Of a stretch of DNA of 64,000 bases, positions 52,472 to 62,790 are shown piece by piece (the first letter of the stretch is position 1; every line of letters begins with the position of its first letter). The notes beneath the pieces are model-generated. The model was not told where the DNA came from. It saw only the letters and a list, made by a program, of their open reading frames with translations, and searched no databases. The translations under genes and the position numbers were made by a program. This DNA comes from Phycisphaeraceae bacterium D3-23. Its GTDB lineage: Bacteria > Planctomycetota > Phycisphaerae > Phycisphaerales > Phycisphaeraceae. The stretch is from the NCBI GenBank assembly GCA_039555135.1, contig CP114179.1, positions 4,555,880-4,619,879 on the forward strand, given 5' to 3'.

Positions 52472-54250
52472 ATGTCTAAGAAGATGGCCGTGCTGCTGGT
52501 CGCTGTCCTGCTGCTCAATACCGGGCTTGCGGGGATGGCGTTGTACGTCGCGAACTTGTCCCAGCCGGCGGACTACGGCGACCCCGGGATCGCGATGCAA
52601 GGTGCGGGGGATATCACGGAAGTCGCGGGGGTCGCGGTCGATGCGGAGCAGGGCGACATCGTCGTGCCACTCAAGGCGATGCAGCGCGGGGGGAACTTCC
52701 GCATTGATTTCTCGGCGGGGAAGGCGACGAGCTTTGGCCGGGAGGAGCACGAAGGTACGTGGGACGAGCTGGCCGGGGCGGTGGTGTATCGACTTGCGCA
52801 AGACGACCAGCCCTCGCAGCTCGTCGCGATCGAAGTCGCGTTCGCGGTGACCTCGCTTCGGACCGATGCGCTGCCGCTGACCAATACCGTGCTGGCGGGG
52901 GAGAAGTGGTTTGATTATGAGGAGCACCCGGCGGCGGTGTTTGTGTGCGACACGGTGACGGAGATCATCGATAAGGTGCTGGTCGACGATCCCGACGCCG
53001 CGACACATACGCTCGAAGGCCAATTCACGCTCAACGGCATCACCCAAGACATCGCGATCCCCGCAAAGCTCAGCTTCTCCGGGCAAACGCTGACGCTCGA
53101 CGCCGACTTCGAGATCCTGCGCAGCGACTACGACGTCGAAAAACGCGAGGGCTCGCTCGCCGGCAGCGCGGGGGGGATGGTGTCGGAGGTGGATGATGCC
53201 GTGCTGTTGCACGTCCGCCTGACCGCCTCGCCCGACCCATCCGCGGTGATCGCGGAGCTGGCGGGGGTGGTGGAGGCGCAGTCGGTCCAGCTTGATGAGA
53301 TCACGCGGCTGCTCTCGCAGACCGAGACCCGGCTGCGCAACGTCGAGGCTTGGGAATCTCGTCTTGGGTCCTCGGATTCTCAGGTGATTGATACTACGGA
53401 CCTGCCGGATCGTTTCCGCGATTTCTCGCCCGAGTATGTCGAGATGGAGCAGGTGGACGGCACGAAAGCTCCGGGGATTCGGCGGTATGTCCCCTTCGAG
53501 ATGGTCCTCGTGCCGGGCGATGCGGAGGACGACATCGCGCCGTTTTACATGTCGAGGCTCGAAGTGACCTGGGAGTTGTTCCGGGCGTGGGCGTACTGCC
53601 AAGACATCGACGATCCGACGGTGGCAAACAGCTTGATGGAGCGTGGGCTTCGGCCGACCCCGTTGTTTGGCAACCCGAGTGTGTTGGTACAGATCAACAG
53701 CCCGACGAATCCCGCGCGGGCGGTCTCGCGTCTGACGGCTATAGCGTTCTGTAAGTGGCTGACTGACATGACGGGCCGGCGGTATCGGCTGCCGACGGAG
53801 CGGGAGTGGGAGCACGCATTGATGGCCGGCGGCGGGATGCCTGCGGACCTGGACGCGGCGGCGTGGCATTTCGACAATGCGCCGGGCGATGATTTCTTTG
53901 GCGACCCAAGCGTGGAGACCCCCGCCGAGATGGCGGAGGTCCCCGAGGCCGGCACGAAAGCGCCCAACGCCCTGGGTATCCATGACATGCTGGGCAGTGT
54001 TTCGGAATGGGTCATCCCCGCGAACCCTGCGGAGCGTGCCTTGCGCGGCGGCAACATGCGGACCCGTACCGAAGACCTTGTGCCGGGTTGGCGTGAGGTC
54101 GAAGACCGCGAGGCGTGGTTTGCTTCTTATCCCAATGAGCCCAAGAGCCGGTACTGGTATCCGTCCTACGAGTTCGGCGGGATCCGTCTGGTGTGCGAGG
54201 CGCAGAGCGTGCAGGACTACCCGCCGACGGGGCGTGCGCCGCAGGAGTAG
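52472..54250 (+). CDS. Fusion of YceI-like domain and SUMF1 (formylglycine-generating enzyme-like) domain
   Basis: 592 aa from ATG 52472, GAGGA upstream. N-terminal signal/anchor (KKMAVLLVAVLLLNTGLAGMALYV). YceI-like domain ~60-245: GNFRIDFSAGKATSFGREEHEG, TNTVLAGEKWFDYEEHPAAVF, TLEGQFTLNGITQDIAIP, ADFEILRSDYDV. A coiled stretch ~255-300 links it to a SUMF1 domain ~340-585: FYMSRLEVTWELFRAW, NPARAVSRLTAIAFCKWLTD, RYRLPTEREWEHAL, LGIHDMLGSVSEWV, GGIRLVCEA. The redox cysteines of true FGE enzymes are not apparent. Probably a periplasmic binding/modification protein. Confidence 0.78.
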   Translation: MSKKMAVLLVAVLLLNTGLAGMALYVANLSQPADYGDPGIAMQGAGDITEVAGVAVDAEQGDIVVPLKAMQRGGNFRIDFSAGKATSFGREEHEGTWDELAGAVVYRLAQDDQPSQLVAIEVAFAVTSLRTDALPLTNTVLAGEKWFDYEEHPAAVFVCDTVTEIIDKVLVDDPDAATHTLEGQFTLNGITQDIAIPAKLSFSGQTLTLDADFEILRSDYDVEKREGSLAGSAGGMVSEVDDAVLLHVRLTASPDPSAVIAELAGVVEAQSVQLDEITRLLSQTETRLRNVEAWESRLGSSDSQVIDTTDLPDRFRDFSPEYVEMEQVDGTKAPGIRRYVPFEMVLVPGDAEDDIAPFYMSRLEVTWELFRAWAYCQDIDDPTVANSLMERGLRPTPLFGNPSVLVQINSPTNPARAVSRLTAIAFCKWLTDMTGRRYRLPTEREWEHALMAGGGMPADLDAAAWHFDNAPGDDFFGDPSVETPAEMAEVPEAGTKAPNALGIHDMLGSVSEWVIPANPAERALRGGNMRTRTEDLVPGWREVEDREAWFASYPNEPKSRYWYPSYEFGGIRLVCEAQSVQDYPPTGRAPQE

Positions 54251-54337
54251 GGGTGCGAATGTGTGTAGTTGACAGGGGCTGGGCCCTGGTTGCTGAAGCA
54301 ACCAGGCCGGGTGAGAGTTTTCTGTCTTTTCGGCGGC

Positions 54338-56026
54338 TCAGAACAACCCGACCACCTCGTTGTTTTCGTCGAGGTCGATGACTTCGGCGGCGGGTTGTTT
54401 GGGGAGGCCGGGCATCGTCATGATGTCGCCGGTGAGGACGACGACAAAGCCCGCGCCGGCCGAGAGACGGACGTCGCTGATCGGGACGTTGAACCCGGTG
54501 GGGCGGTTGCGGAGCTTGGCGTCGGTCGAGAGTGAGTACTGGGTCTTGGCCATGCAGACAGGGAGGTCGCCGTAGCCGTCGGCTTCGAGTTGGCGGATCT
54601 TGTTGCGGACACGGAAGTCGGCCTCGATATCGTCCGCGCCATAGATGTTCTGCGCGATCGACTTCACCTTGTCCCAAAGGCCCGTCTCGTTTTCGTAGGT
54701 CAGCGTGAGGTCGGCCTTGCCGGACTCAGCGAGCGCGACGACAGCCTTGGCGAGGTCTTCCGCGCCCGCGCCGCCGTGCTCCCAGTGGCGCGACTGGATG
54801 ACGTCCACCCCGAGCTTGCCGGCCGCGTCGCGGATCGCGGCGACCTCGTCGTCGGTGTCGCTCACAAACGTGTTGATGCAGACGACGCACGGGATGCCGA
54901 AGCCCTGGACGTTCTCGACGTGCTTGGTGAGGTTCGCGATGCCCTTGGTCACGGCCGCGACGTTGGGGGTGTTGAGGTCGGCTTTCTCGACGCCGCCGTG
55001 GCTCTTGAGCGCGCGGACGGTTGCGACGATCACCGCGGCGTCGGGCGATAGCCCGGACTTGCGGCACTTGATGTTCATAAACTTCTCGGCCCCGAGGTCT
55101 GCGCCGAAGCCGGCCTCGGTGACGACGAAGTCGGCGCAGCGCAGCGCGAGCTTGGTGGCCATGACGCTGTTGCAGCCGTGGGCGATGTTGGCGAACGGGC
55201 CGCCGTGGACCAGCGCGGGCGTGCCCTCGAGGGTCTGCACGAGGTTGGGGGCGAAGGCGTCCTTGAGCAGCACGGTCATCGCGCCATGCACCTTGAGGTC
55301 GGCCGCGCGGATCGGGGTGCGGTCGCGGGTGTAGGCGACGATGATCTCGCCCATGCGTTTTTTCATCTCGCCCAGCGTCTGCGACAGGCAGAAGATGGCC
55401 ATGACCTCGGAGGCGACGGTGATGTCGTAGCCGTCCTCGCGCGCGTAGCCGTTACCGACGCCGCCGAGGCCGACGGTGACATTGCGCAGCGCGCGGTCGT
55501 TCATATCGACGACGCGCCGCCAGACGATGCGGCGGGTGTCGATGCCCAGCGCGTTGCCGTGGTGGATGTGGTTGTCGAGCGCGGCGGCGAGGAGGTTGTT
55601 GGCGAGCCCGATGGCGTGGAAGTCGCCGGTGAAGTGGAGGTTGATATCTTCCATCGGCACGACCTGCGCGTACCCGCCGCCGGCCGCGCCGCCCTTCATG
55701 CCAAAGCAAGGCCCAAGCGACGGCTCGCGCAGGCAGATACATGTCTGCTTACCGATCTTCGAGAGCGCGTCGCCCAGGCCGACGGTCGTCGTCGTCTTGC
55801 CTTCGCCGGCGGGCGTCGGGCTGATCGCGGTGACGAGTACGAGCTTGCCCATCGGCTTTTCGGCGCGGGCTTCGCAGGCGGCGAGTGTGACCTTGGCCTT
55901 GGTCTTGCCGTAGAGGTCGACCTCGTCTTCGCCCAGCCCGAGCTTCGCGGCGATCGCGGGGATGGGTTCGAGTGTCGCGGCGCGGGCGATGTCGATGTCG
56001 GGGAGGTAAGTCTTTTCGTTAGGCAT
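54338..56026 (-). CDS. fhs: Formate-tetrahydrofolate ligase
   Basis: 562 aa from ATG 56026 with AAGGAAG upstream. ATP-dependent formation of 10-formyl-THF. Nucleotide loop [20 protein letters not shown] near residue 63; [32 protein letters not shown] and [15 protein letters not shown] are family hallmarks. Supplies one-carbon units; metK nearby also belongs to one-carbon metabolism, though not in the same operon. Confidence 0.95.
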   Translation of the reverse strand: MPNEKTYLPDIDIARAATLEPIPAIAAKLGLGEDEVDLYGKTKAKVTLAACEARAEKPMGKLVLVTAISPTPAGEGKTTTTVGLGDALSKIGKQTCICLREPSLGPCFGMKGGAAGGGYAQVVPMEDINLHFTGDFHAIGLANNLLAAALDNHIHHGNALGIDTRRIVWRRVVDMNDRALRNVTVGLGGVGNGYAREDGYDITVASEVMAIFCLSQTLGEMKKRMGEIIVAYTRDRTPIRAADLKVHGAMTVLLKDAFAPNLVQTLEGTPALVHGGPFANIAHGCNSVMATKLALRCADFVVTEAGFGADLGAEKFMNIKCRKSGLSPDAAVIVATVRALKSHGGVEKADLNTPNVAAVTKGIANLTKHVENVQGFGIPCVVCINTFVSDTDDEVAAIRDAAGKLGVDVIQSRHWEHGGAGAEDLAKAVVALAESGKADLTLTYENETGLWDKVKSIAQNIYGADDIEADFRVRNKIRQLEADGYGDLPVCMAKTQYSLSTDAKLRNRPTGFNVPISDVRLSAGAGFVVVLTGDIMTMPGLPKQPAAEVIDLDENNEVVGLF

Positions 56027-56128
56027 GTGCTTCCTTCGAGTGCTTTTGCGTGTTGCCGGGCAACGGGTATAGCACGGATCGGCGCGAGTCGGCAGACAAT
56101 TCACGACGGTCTACGCGAATCGACGGCG

Positions 56129-57505
56129 CTAATGCGCATCCGCGTCGGTGCTGTGCCTGGACAGGCCGTAGCGTTTGAGCAGCGGCCCGACGGTGAGCCC
56201 GCCGACGAGGATGGAGAACGCGACGATGACGTAGGTCATGGTGAGCAGGGCGTTTCCGGCTTCGCCTTCCGATTCGCTGCCGTGGCTGAGGCCGTCCTTG
56301 AGCGCGAGGGCCATGGCGATGGAGATGCCGCCGCGCAGCCCGCCCCAGGTGATGACCTTGATGGCGTGGGGGGTAAAGTCGCGCCGCGTCTTGAGCAGAC
56401 TCAGCACCCCGCCCACCGAGATGAACCGCGCGAGCAGCGCCGCCGGGACCGCGAGCGCCCCGGCCAGCAGGTACTTCCCATCAAACGCGAGCACCAGCAC
56501 CTCGAGCCCGATCAGCACGAACAGCACCGCATTGAGCAGCTCGTCGACCAGTTCCCAGAACGTGTCGAGGTGTTCGCGGGTCTTGTCGGACATCGCGAGC
56601 GCCCGGCCGTGGTTGCCGATCAAGAGCCCGGCGACGACCATCGCCAGCGGGCCCGAGACATGCAGCTTGTAGGCGAGCGCATACCCCCCCGTGACGACGG
56701 CAAGAGAGAGCAGGATTTCTGTTGTGTAGTGGTCGATCGAACGGATGAGGAGGAACGCGACGATGCCGAGCACGAGGCCGAAAAGAATGCCACCGCCGGC
56801 TTCGAGGGCGAAGAGCTCGACAGGCCCACTGGCTGCTTCAATGAGATAGCCCGTTGGATCAGAACCCCAGTCGTTGCTTTCATGATTCACCGAGCGCCCG
56901 TGTTCATCGTGTGCATCCTCCCCATGCCCGCTCCCCAACCCTGCGATCCCCATCAGCGCGATGAACACGACGACCCCGACGCCATCATTGAAAAGCGACT
57001 CGCCCGCGATCTTGGTTTCGAGTGATTTGGGTGCGCCCAGCTTCTTCACGATCGACAGCACCGCGATCGGGTCGGTGGGTGCGATGACGCTGCCGAAGAT
57101 CAGGCAGTGGAGGAACTTGACTTCGATGCCGAGCAGCTGCGTGATGCCGTAGGCGAACGAGCCGACGAGCGTGGTGGTGATGAGCACCCCGATGGTGGCG
57201 AGTAGGGCGATGACCCAGGTCTGGCTTTTGAGGTCGCTGAGGTTGACGTGCAGGGCCCCGGCGAAGAGGAGGTAGCCGAGCATGCCGTGCATGAGCGCGC
57301 GGTTGAAGTCGATGGAGCCGATGAGGTTTTGCGCGGCCTCGATCGCGGGCGGGTAGACCTGGCCGATGGCGAGCACCGCCACGGCGTTGAGTAGCGCGAG
57401 CAGCATCAGCCCGACCGTGGTCGGGAGCTTGAAGAACTTGTGGTTGATGTACGCCAGCGCGGCCGCCAACGCGACCAGGACGCCCATGATGTCGAGAATA
57501 CCCAT
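56129..57505 (-). CDS. Na+/H+ antiporter, CPA1/NhaP-type
   Basis: 458 aa from ATG 57505 with AGGA 7 nt upstream. Ten to twelve TM segments; the exchanger core is FGSVIAPTDPIAVLSIVKKLGAP and ETKIAGESLFNDGVGVVVFIAL (residues ~110-150), with the ND pair typical of CPA1. A loop at ~160-200 is acidic/His-containing (HGEDAHDEHGRSVNHE). WGGLRGGISIAMALAL near 385 is a family motif. Exchanges Na+ (or K+) for H+ at the inner membrane. Confidence 0.88.
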   Translation of the reverse strand: MGILDIMGVLVALAAALAYINHKFFKLPTTVGLMLLALLNAVAVLAIGQVYPPAIEAAQNLIGSIDFNRALMHGMLGYLLFAGALHVNLSDLKSQTWVIALLATIGVLITTTLVGSFAYGITQLLGIEVKFLHCLIFGSVIAPTDPIAVLSIVKKLGAPKSLETKIAGESLFNDGVGVVVFIALMGIAGLGSGHGEDAHDEHGRSVNHESNDWGSDPTGYLIEAASGPVELFALEAGGGILFGLVLGIVAFLLIRSIDHYTTEILLSLAVVTGGYALAYKLHVSGPLAMVVAGLLIGNHGRALAMSDKTREHLDTFWELVDELLNAVLFVLIGLEVLVLAFDGKYLLAGALAVPAALLARFISVGGVLSLLKTRRDFTPHAIKVITWGGLRGGISIAMALALKDGLSHGSESEGEAGNALLTMTYVIVAFSILVGGLTVGPLLKRYGLSRHSTDADAH

Positions 57506-57616
57506 CGTGATCCTTTCCATGCCCGATAACACCCGGCCATCATGCGGCGAGTCGGGTATCTGATCGTCCGGGCGGGCCGGATTACGCCGGGCCCGGGCGT
57601 CGTGCCGATAAGTCCA

Positions 57617-58996
57617 ATGTCTCCCCGCAACGCGCGGGCGGGTATTGTGACCGATCGTGGAGCCCCTGTCGTGCCCGATGCCTTGCCTGCCCAAGTTTCC
57701 GACTCACGCCCCGACTCCACCGCCGCCTCGACCGAGGCGACCCGCGCGCTGGTGCGTGACCTCCACGCCGCCGCCGACCGCGCCCGCGACGAACGCCTGC
57801 GACTCGCCCAGGCTCAGAAACAACAACAAGCCCAGCTCGACACACAAGGCGGCCCCGCGCCCGTCGACCAGATCGTCAAGCTCACCGACAAGATTAGGCA
57901 GCTCGACCGCGTCGTGCAGGACCGGCTCGACACCCTCGCCAAGACCCAGCGCGAGATCGACATCCGCACCGAACGGGTCAACGCGATGCGGCATGTGATC
58001 CAGACCGCGACTGATGCGTTCGCCGCGCAGGTGGAGAGCGCCCAGCAGTTCAAGTGCGATATCGATGCGGCGAAGCGGGCCGTGCGCGACAGCGCGGGCG
58101 AGGTCGCCGACGAGGTCCGTCAGCAACTCGCACAGACCGAGGAGCCGATTGCGACCCGGCTCAAGCAGCTTGTCGAGATGGACCGCGCGATCGACAAGCG
58201 TGTCTCTCGCATGCAGCAGATGCACAAGCAGGCGGCCGAGTCGGTGGACAAGCACCTGGCCCGTGCGCTCAACGACGCGAAGGAGCAGGCCACGGAGTTG
58301 GCCGCACCGATCAAGCAGGAACTGGACAAGCACCTGCTTCGCCGGACCCAAGCCATTGAAGAGGCGGTGCAGGCGAAGATCGCCGAGCTGGATGTGGATG
58401 TCGAAGATGCGCTCGCGCCACTTTCGACGAAGTTCGACGCGATCGTTGCCGAGGCCAACGGCCGGGCAGATGCGCTCGCCGCGTCGCTGCCCGACCGGAT
58501 CGATAACGCGCTGGAAACCTGCATCGCGGCCGGCCTCGCCGACCTCGACAAGCGGGCGCAGTCCCAGCTCACCGGGCTCGAGGCCGACGCCGCCAAGCGC
58601 GTCACCGCAATCACCCGTCTGGCACAGACTTCGGGCCAGTCCCTCGCTGCCGCGCTCGCGAAGCTCGCCGACGAGGCGCGGACAAAGGCCGAGACGACCG
58701 AGCAGCACCTGCGCCGCCGGATCATCGAGCTCCGCGACGGCGCGCAGCACATGGCCGACCTCAGCGTCAAGCAGGCGGGGCAGCAGCCACGCGACACGCG
58801 GTCAAGCCCCACTCGACGCACCGCTCCGTCACACACGCCAGCCCCCGCGCTCGACCCACGATTCGCCTTCACCGTGGATACGACACCGCCCGTCACACCC
58901 GTGATCCATGGCCCGATCGTCGCCGAGTCGCTCGACGCGATCAGCCGACGTGCGGGACGGGCGCAGCAGGGCAGCGCGACGCCATACGCTGCGTAG
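57617..58996 (+). CDS. Long coiled-coil protein
   Basis: About 459 aa from ATG 57617 (start uncertain; a GTG nearer to 57671 is possible). From ~40 to ~385 it is nearly all helix with heptad-like Ala/Leu/Gln spacing (RALVRDLHAAADRARDERLR, QLAQTEEPIATRLKQLVEM, TEQHLRRRIIELRDGAQHM). No TM helix or signal peptide. Short Pro/Ser-rich C-terminus. Cytoskeletal or scaffold role is a guess. Confidence 0.65.
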   Translation: MSPRNARAGIVTDRGAPVVPDALPAQVSDSRPDSTAASTEATRALVRDLHAAADRARDERLRLAQAQKQQQAQLDTQGGPAPVDQIVKLTDKIRQLDRVVQDRLDTLAKTQREIDIRTERVNAMRHVIQTATDAFAAQVESAQQFKCDIDAAKRAVRDSAGEVADEVRQQLAQTEEPIATRLKQLVEMDRAIDKRVSRMQQMHKQAAESVDKHLARALNDAKEQATELAAPIKQELDKHLLRRTQAIEEAVQAKIAELDVDVEDALAPLSTKFDAIVAEANGRADALAASLPDRIDNALETCIAAGLADLDKRAQSQLTGLEADAAKRVTAITRLAQTSGQSLAAALAKLADEARTKAETTEQHLRRRIIELRDGAQHMADLSVKQAGQQPRDTRSSPTRRTAPSHTPAPALDPRFAFTVDTTPPVTPVIHGPIVAESLDAISRRAGRAQQGSATPYAA

Positions 58997-59010
58997 CCGT
59001 AGGCGTGCGA

Positions 59011-59487
59011 TCACTCTTCGCCTTCACCGTCGCCGGCCTCGGTGTCTTCGACACCCTCATCCTGCATCTCGTCGTCACCCGCATCGGCGTCCGTGTGCGT
59101 CTGGGATTGAATCGGCGGCGCCGTCGGTGCCGGCATCGTTTGCATGCTCGACGAGCTGGAAACCGATGCGAACATGTAGCTGACCGCCCCAAACCCGCAG
59201 CACGACAGCAATAGCACGCCGCACACCGAGGTCAGCACGATCCCCGTGGTGCGTTTGCCTTTCGAGCCACCGCTATGAATCCCCACCGCCCGCAAGTCCG
59301 CGCCGCACTCGGGGCAGTTGAACTGCTCCAGCCCGCGCACCGAGTAGCCGCACCCGCCGCACGCCATCTCGCCGTCGGGGCGTGGTTTGCCTGCCGTCAG
59401 CCACAACACCAACCCGGTGATGAGCCCAGCCACCACAAGGGCTAAGACCAACATCATGATGAGCGAAACGGTCGCGGCTGCCGCCAT
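59011..59487 (-). CDS. Zinc-ribbon membrane protein
   Basis: 158 aa. TM at ~8-30, zinc ribbon CGGCGYSVRGLEQFNCPECG (two CxxC, ~43-62), second TM at ~82-105 (GIVLTSVCGVLLLSCCGFGAVSYMF), and an acidic tail (DADAGDDEMQDEGVEDTEAGDGEGEE). Function unknown. Same general design as the zinc-ribbon protein at 34067-34570. Confidence 0.65.
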   Translation of the reverse strand: MAAAATVSLIMMLVLALVVAGLITGLVLWLTAGKPRPDGEMACGGCGYSVRGLEQFNCPECGADLRAVGIHSGGSKGKRTTGIVLTSVCGVLLLSCCGFGAVSYMFASVSSSSSMQTMPAPTAPPIQSQTHTDADAGDDEMQDEGVEDTEAGDGEGEE

Positions 59488-59659
59488 GGTGTACCCCTTG
59501 TTCGAAGAACGAATCCATCACAAAGACGCTCGCATTGTAGCCGTCCCGCGCCTTCCCACCCTCGGCACGCAAGCATACACCTCACGGCTACGCCGCGTGT
59601 GACGCGGCGGCTGTTGGTTTGCGCAGGACTGACAAACTCACAAAGATTACGATAACCCG

Positions 59660-60838
59660 ATGCGTATCCTCATCGCACCCGACAGCTTCAAAGACGCGCT
59701 GCCTGCGGTCGATGCCGCCAAGGCGATCGCCGACGGGATCGGCTACGTGCTCAACGAGAGTGAATACACCACCGACGCCCTCGCCATGTCCGACGGCGGC
59801 GAGGGGTTTGTCCACGCGATGTCCTACAGTCTCGGCGAGTCGTCTATGCACTTGGTCGAGACCACCGACCCGCTGGGCAGACCGATCCGGGCGCGCTATG
59901 CCCTTGCCCAAGCGACGCAAAGCCAGCCCTGCACCGCCGTGATCGAACTCGCCGACGCGTCGGGGCTCGAACGCCTCGCGCTGCATGAGCGCGACCCCAC
60001 CCAGACCTCGACCTTCGGCACGGGCACGCTCATCCGCCATGCCCTCGACCGCGGCGCACAGCGCATCCTCCTGGGTATCGGTGGCAGCGCCACCACCGAC
60101 GCCGCGCTCGGCATCGCGCAGGCGCTCGGTATCGTTATCCAAGACGAAGCCGGCCGGGTCATCAAGCGGCCCATCACCGGCAGCGACCTTGCGAACGTCG
60201 CGCGTGGCAACACCGACTGGCGTACGCACGACCCGCGCATCCACCGCGCGTCCGCCGACCGTCCCGCCACCCTCCAGATCGCCTGCGATGTCACCAACCC
60301 GCTGCACGGCCCCAACGGCGCGGCGCACATTTACGGCCCGCAAAAAGGCGCATCCCCCGCACAAGCCGCACAACTCGACGCAGGCCTGCGCAAACTCGCG
60401 GCTGTGTGGCACAACGCCGGGCTGCCCGTCGTCGCCGACTTCCCCGGCGCGGGCGCGGCCGGCGGCGTCGGCGGCGGGCTGGTCGCGATGCTCGGGGCCG
60501 AGCTCTCTCCCGGCGCAGAACTCGTGCTCGATGCCGTCGGTTTCGACGAGCGCCTCGCCCAAGCCGACCTCGTCATCACCGGCGAGGGCAGGCTCGACCG
60601 TCAATCACTCAACGGCAAGGCCGCAATGGCCGTCGCGAAACGCGCCAAAGCCGCCGGCGTCCCCTGCATCGCGCTCGTCGGCTGCGTCGGCGACGGCGCG
60701 GAACACGCCCTCGAACAAGGCCTGACCGCCTACCACATCATCGGCGAAGGCCTCCCCCCCGAACAATCCATCGCCCAGACCGCCAAGCTGCTGACCCAAA
60801 CCACGGCAACAATCATCGAGCAGTACATCCCCCACTAA
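59660..60838 (+). CDS. Glycerate kinase (type II family)
   Basis: 392 aa, start ATG 59660. Motifs: MRILIAPDSFKDALPA, LAMSDGGEGF, TFGTGTLIRHALDRGAQRILLGIGGSATTDAALG, and ITGEGRLDRQSLNGKA near 305. Phosphorylates glycerate in photorespiratory/serine-type or sugar-acid metabolism. No pathway neighbours. Confidence 0.88.
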   Translation: MRILIAPDSFKDALPAVDAAKAIADGIGYVLNESEYTTDALAMSDGGEGFVHAMSYSLGESSMHLVETTDPLGRPIRARYALAQATQSQPCTAVIELADASGLERLALHERDPTQTSTFGTGTLIRHALDRGAQRILLGIGGSATTDAALGIAQALGIVIQDEAGRVIKRPITGSDLANVARGNTDWRTHDPRIHRASADRPATLQIACDVTNPLHGPNGAAHIYGPQKGASPAQAAQLDAGLRKLAAVWHNAGLPVVADFPGAGAAGGVGGGLVAMLGAELSPGAELVLDAVGFDERLAQADLVITGEGRLDRQSLNGKAAMAVAKRAKAAGVPCIALVGCVGDGAEHALEQGLTAYHIIGEGLPPEQSIAQTAKLLTQTTATIIEQYIPH

Positions 60839-60854
60839 ATCACCACCCCCGAAG

Positions 60855-60875
60855 CCCACAGATTCTATCTGTGGG
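60855..60875. terminator. CCCACAGAT hairpin after glycerate kinase
   Basis: CCCACAGAT-TCT-ATCTGTGGG, perfect stem, 17 bp after the glycerate kinase stop. No U-tract. Same family as 5061-5081. Confidence 0.6.
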
Positions 60876-60940
60876 TCTGTCTATTGATCTCTCCAAGCGC
60901 ACCGCACAAGCCCCGCCCCGCGCGATATCCTTAACCCACC

Positions 60941-62577
60941 ATGCGCGACCACCTGCCCAAGATCATCATCGTCCTCCTCATGGTCGTCATCGTCGGCCTG
61001 CCTGTCCTGCTTCGGCCGGGCAAGGGCGAGGGTGCATCGCTCGCGTCCTCGACCGAGCCCGATGCGCCCCGGCTGGTCATCTTCACGCCGCACAACGAGC
61101 AGATCCGTTTCGAGCTGGGCCAGGCCTACAACCGCTGGCGTATTGCGCAGGGCCGACCCGCCGTGAAGTTCGACTGGCGCAGCCCCGGCGGCACGAGCGA
61201 CATCCGCAAGAGCATCCTGAGCCAGTACCAGGCCATGATCGACCGCGGGGCCGACCTCGACGAAGGCATCGGCGCCGACCTGTTCTTCGGCGGTGGCGAG
61301 TACGACCACGGCAAGATCGCCGGCGGTATCGACGCGACCAACGAAGAAGGCGTCGAAACGACGTACCGCATCATCGACGACCCGCTGATCGACGCCGCAC
61401 TCTTCGACGCCGCGTTCCCCGAGCCGCGCATCGGCGGCGAACGGCTCTACCGACGCTACACGTTTGTTGAAGACGGCCAGGACGTCGAAGTCCTCGGCTG
61501 GACCGGCGTCACGCTCTCGAGCTTCGGCATCGTCTACAACCGCGACGTCCTCAACAGCATCGGCGCCGAGGAACCCACCACCTGGTCCGACCTCGCGACG
61601 CCCGAGTACCTCGGCTGGGTCGCGCTGGCCGACCCCGGGCACAGCGGGTCGATCGCGTCGACCTTCAACACGCTCGTGAAACGCCAGGGCTGGACCCAGG
61701 GCTGGGCGACGCTCCGCCGGACGTTTGCCAACGCGCGTTACTTCACGACGAGCTCGAGCACGGTGCCCAACGATGTCGCGCGGCGACGCCGCGGCCGGGA
61801 TGTGCATCGACTTCTATGCACGCTACCAGGCCGGCATCATCGGCGGCGAGCGCATGGGCTACGCCGACCCGATCGAGGACGGCAAGAGCACCACCGCGAC
61901 GACCGCCGACCCGATCACCCTGCTGCGCGGCGCGCCTGAGCCCGAGCTTTCACGCGAGTTCATCGCCTGGCTGCTGGGCCCCGATGCGCAGGGTATCTGG
62001 CAACGCGCGATCGAGCCGGCACAAGACAGCGGTGGGGCGGTCGATGGGCTTGTCCGCCCAACGCAGTACGAGCTTCGCCGCAAGCCCATCCGAAGCGACA
62101 TGTACCACGACGCCGAGCGCCGCCTGGGTCGACCGCGACATCGACCCGTTCCCCACGGCCGTGCCATTCCCGGACGGCACGCCCGACTACTTCGGCGCGA
62201 TCGCCCCCATCACCCAGGCCATGGCCATCGACATCCACGACGACCTCACCACCGCGTGGGAGGCCCTGATCCGCGCCAGCGACCCGGGTCACGCACAGCA
62301 CGGCCGATACGACGAGATGGCCGCGCTCTTCGACGCGATGCCCGAGGAACTCACGCTGACCTGGCCTGATGCCGAGTTGACCGAGCAGTGGCACGCGATA
62401 CAGCTCGACCCCGGCCACCCGCGCTACAGCGAGGTCATCGACACGCTCAACGCCTTCGACGCCGAGTTGGGTGAGTTGCTCGACAACAAGCACCTCATCG
62501 AAGCCAAGCGCATCACCTGGCGAGCGTTCTTCCAGGACAACTATCAGGAAGTCGTCCGCCTCGAACGCGGCGGCTAA
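60941..62577 (+). CDS. ABC transporter substrate-binding protein, two frameshifts
   Basis: About 545 codons spanning three frames. Part 1 from ATG 60941: TM/signal helix (IIIVLLMVVIVGLPVLL) and the first lobe (IFTPHNEQIRFELGQAYNRW, FDWRSPGGTSDIRKSIL), as in iron/sulfate-type binding proteins. Frame changes at about 61777-61783 and again at about 62112-62124. Part 2: GDAAAGMCIDFYARYQAG through SREFIAWLLGPDAQGIW. Part 3: AAWVDRDIDPFPTAVPFPDG to VVRLERGG. Each change is +1. Probably one intact gene with consensus errors. Ligand unknown; no permease genes follow. Confidence 0.78.
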
Positions 62578-62594
62578 AAGTAGTTGGAAGTCGG

Positions 62595-62633
62595 TAGGGT
62601 GGGTGGAGCGAGTCCACGAGCGATACCCACCAC
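62595..62633. repeat. One-arm copy of the GTAGGGTGGGTG element
   Basis: GTAGGGTGGGTGGAGCGAGTCC, same as the arm at 17414; the inverse arm is missing. Confidence 0.6.
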
Positions 62634-62652
62634 GCGCGGGCGGTACCCGGAG

Positions 62653-62786
62653 CTAGGGTCTGCCTGAAAACCAATCGGTGGGGCGGGCATCTTGCCCGCC
62701 ATCACGGCGCAGCCGTGAAACAACATATTCAGGCCTACGGCCTGATGGCGGGCTGGAAGCTCGCCCCACTTTCAGACAAACCCTAG
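62653..62786. repeat. MITE-like element with terminal inverted repeats
   Basis: 134 bp. Ends CTAGGGT...CTGAAA / TTTCAG...ACCCTAG; an inner pair TGGGGCGGGC / GCTCGCCCCA and a small hairpin GGCCTACGGCCTGA within. No ORF. Ends 4 bp from the psd stop. Confidence 0.78.
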
Positions 62787-62790
62787 CGGA

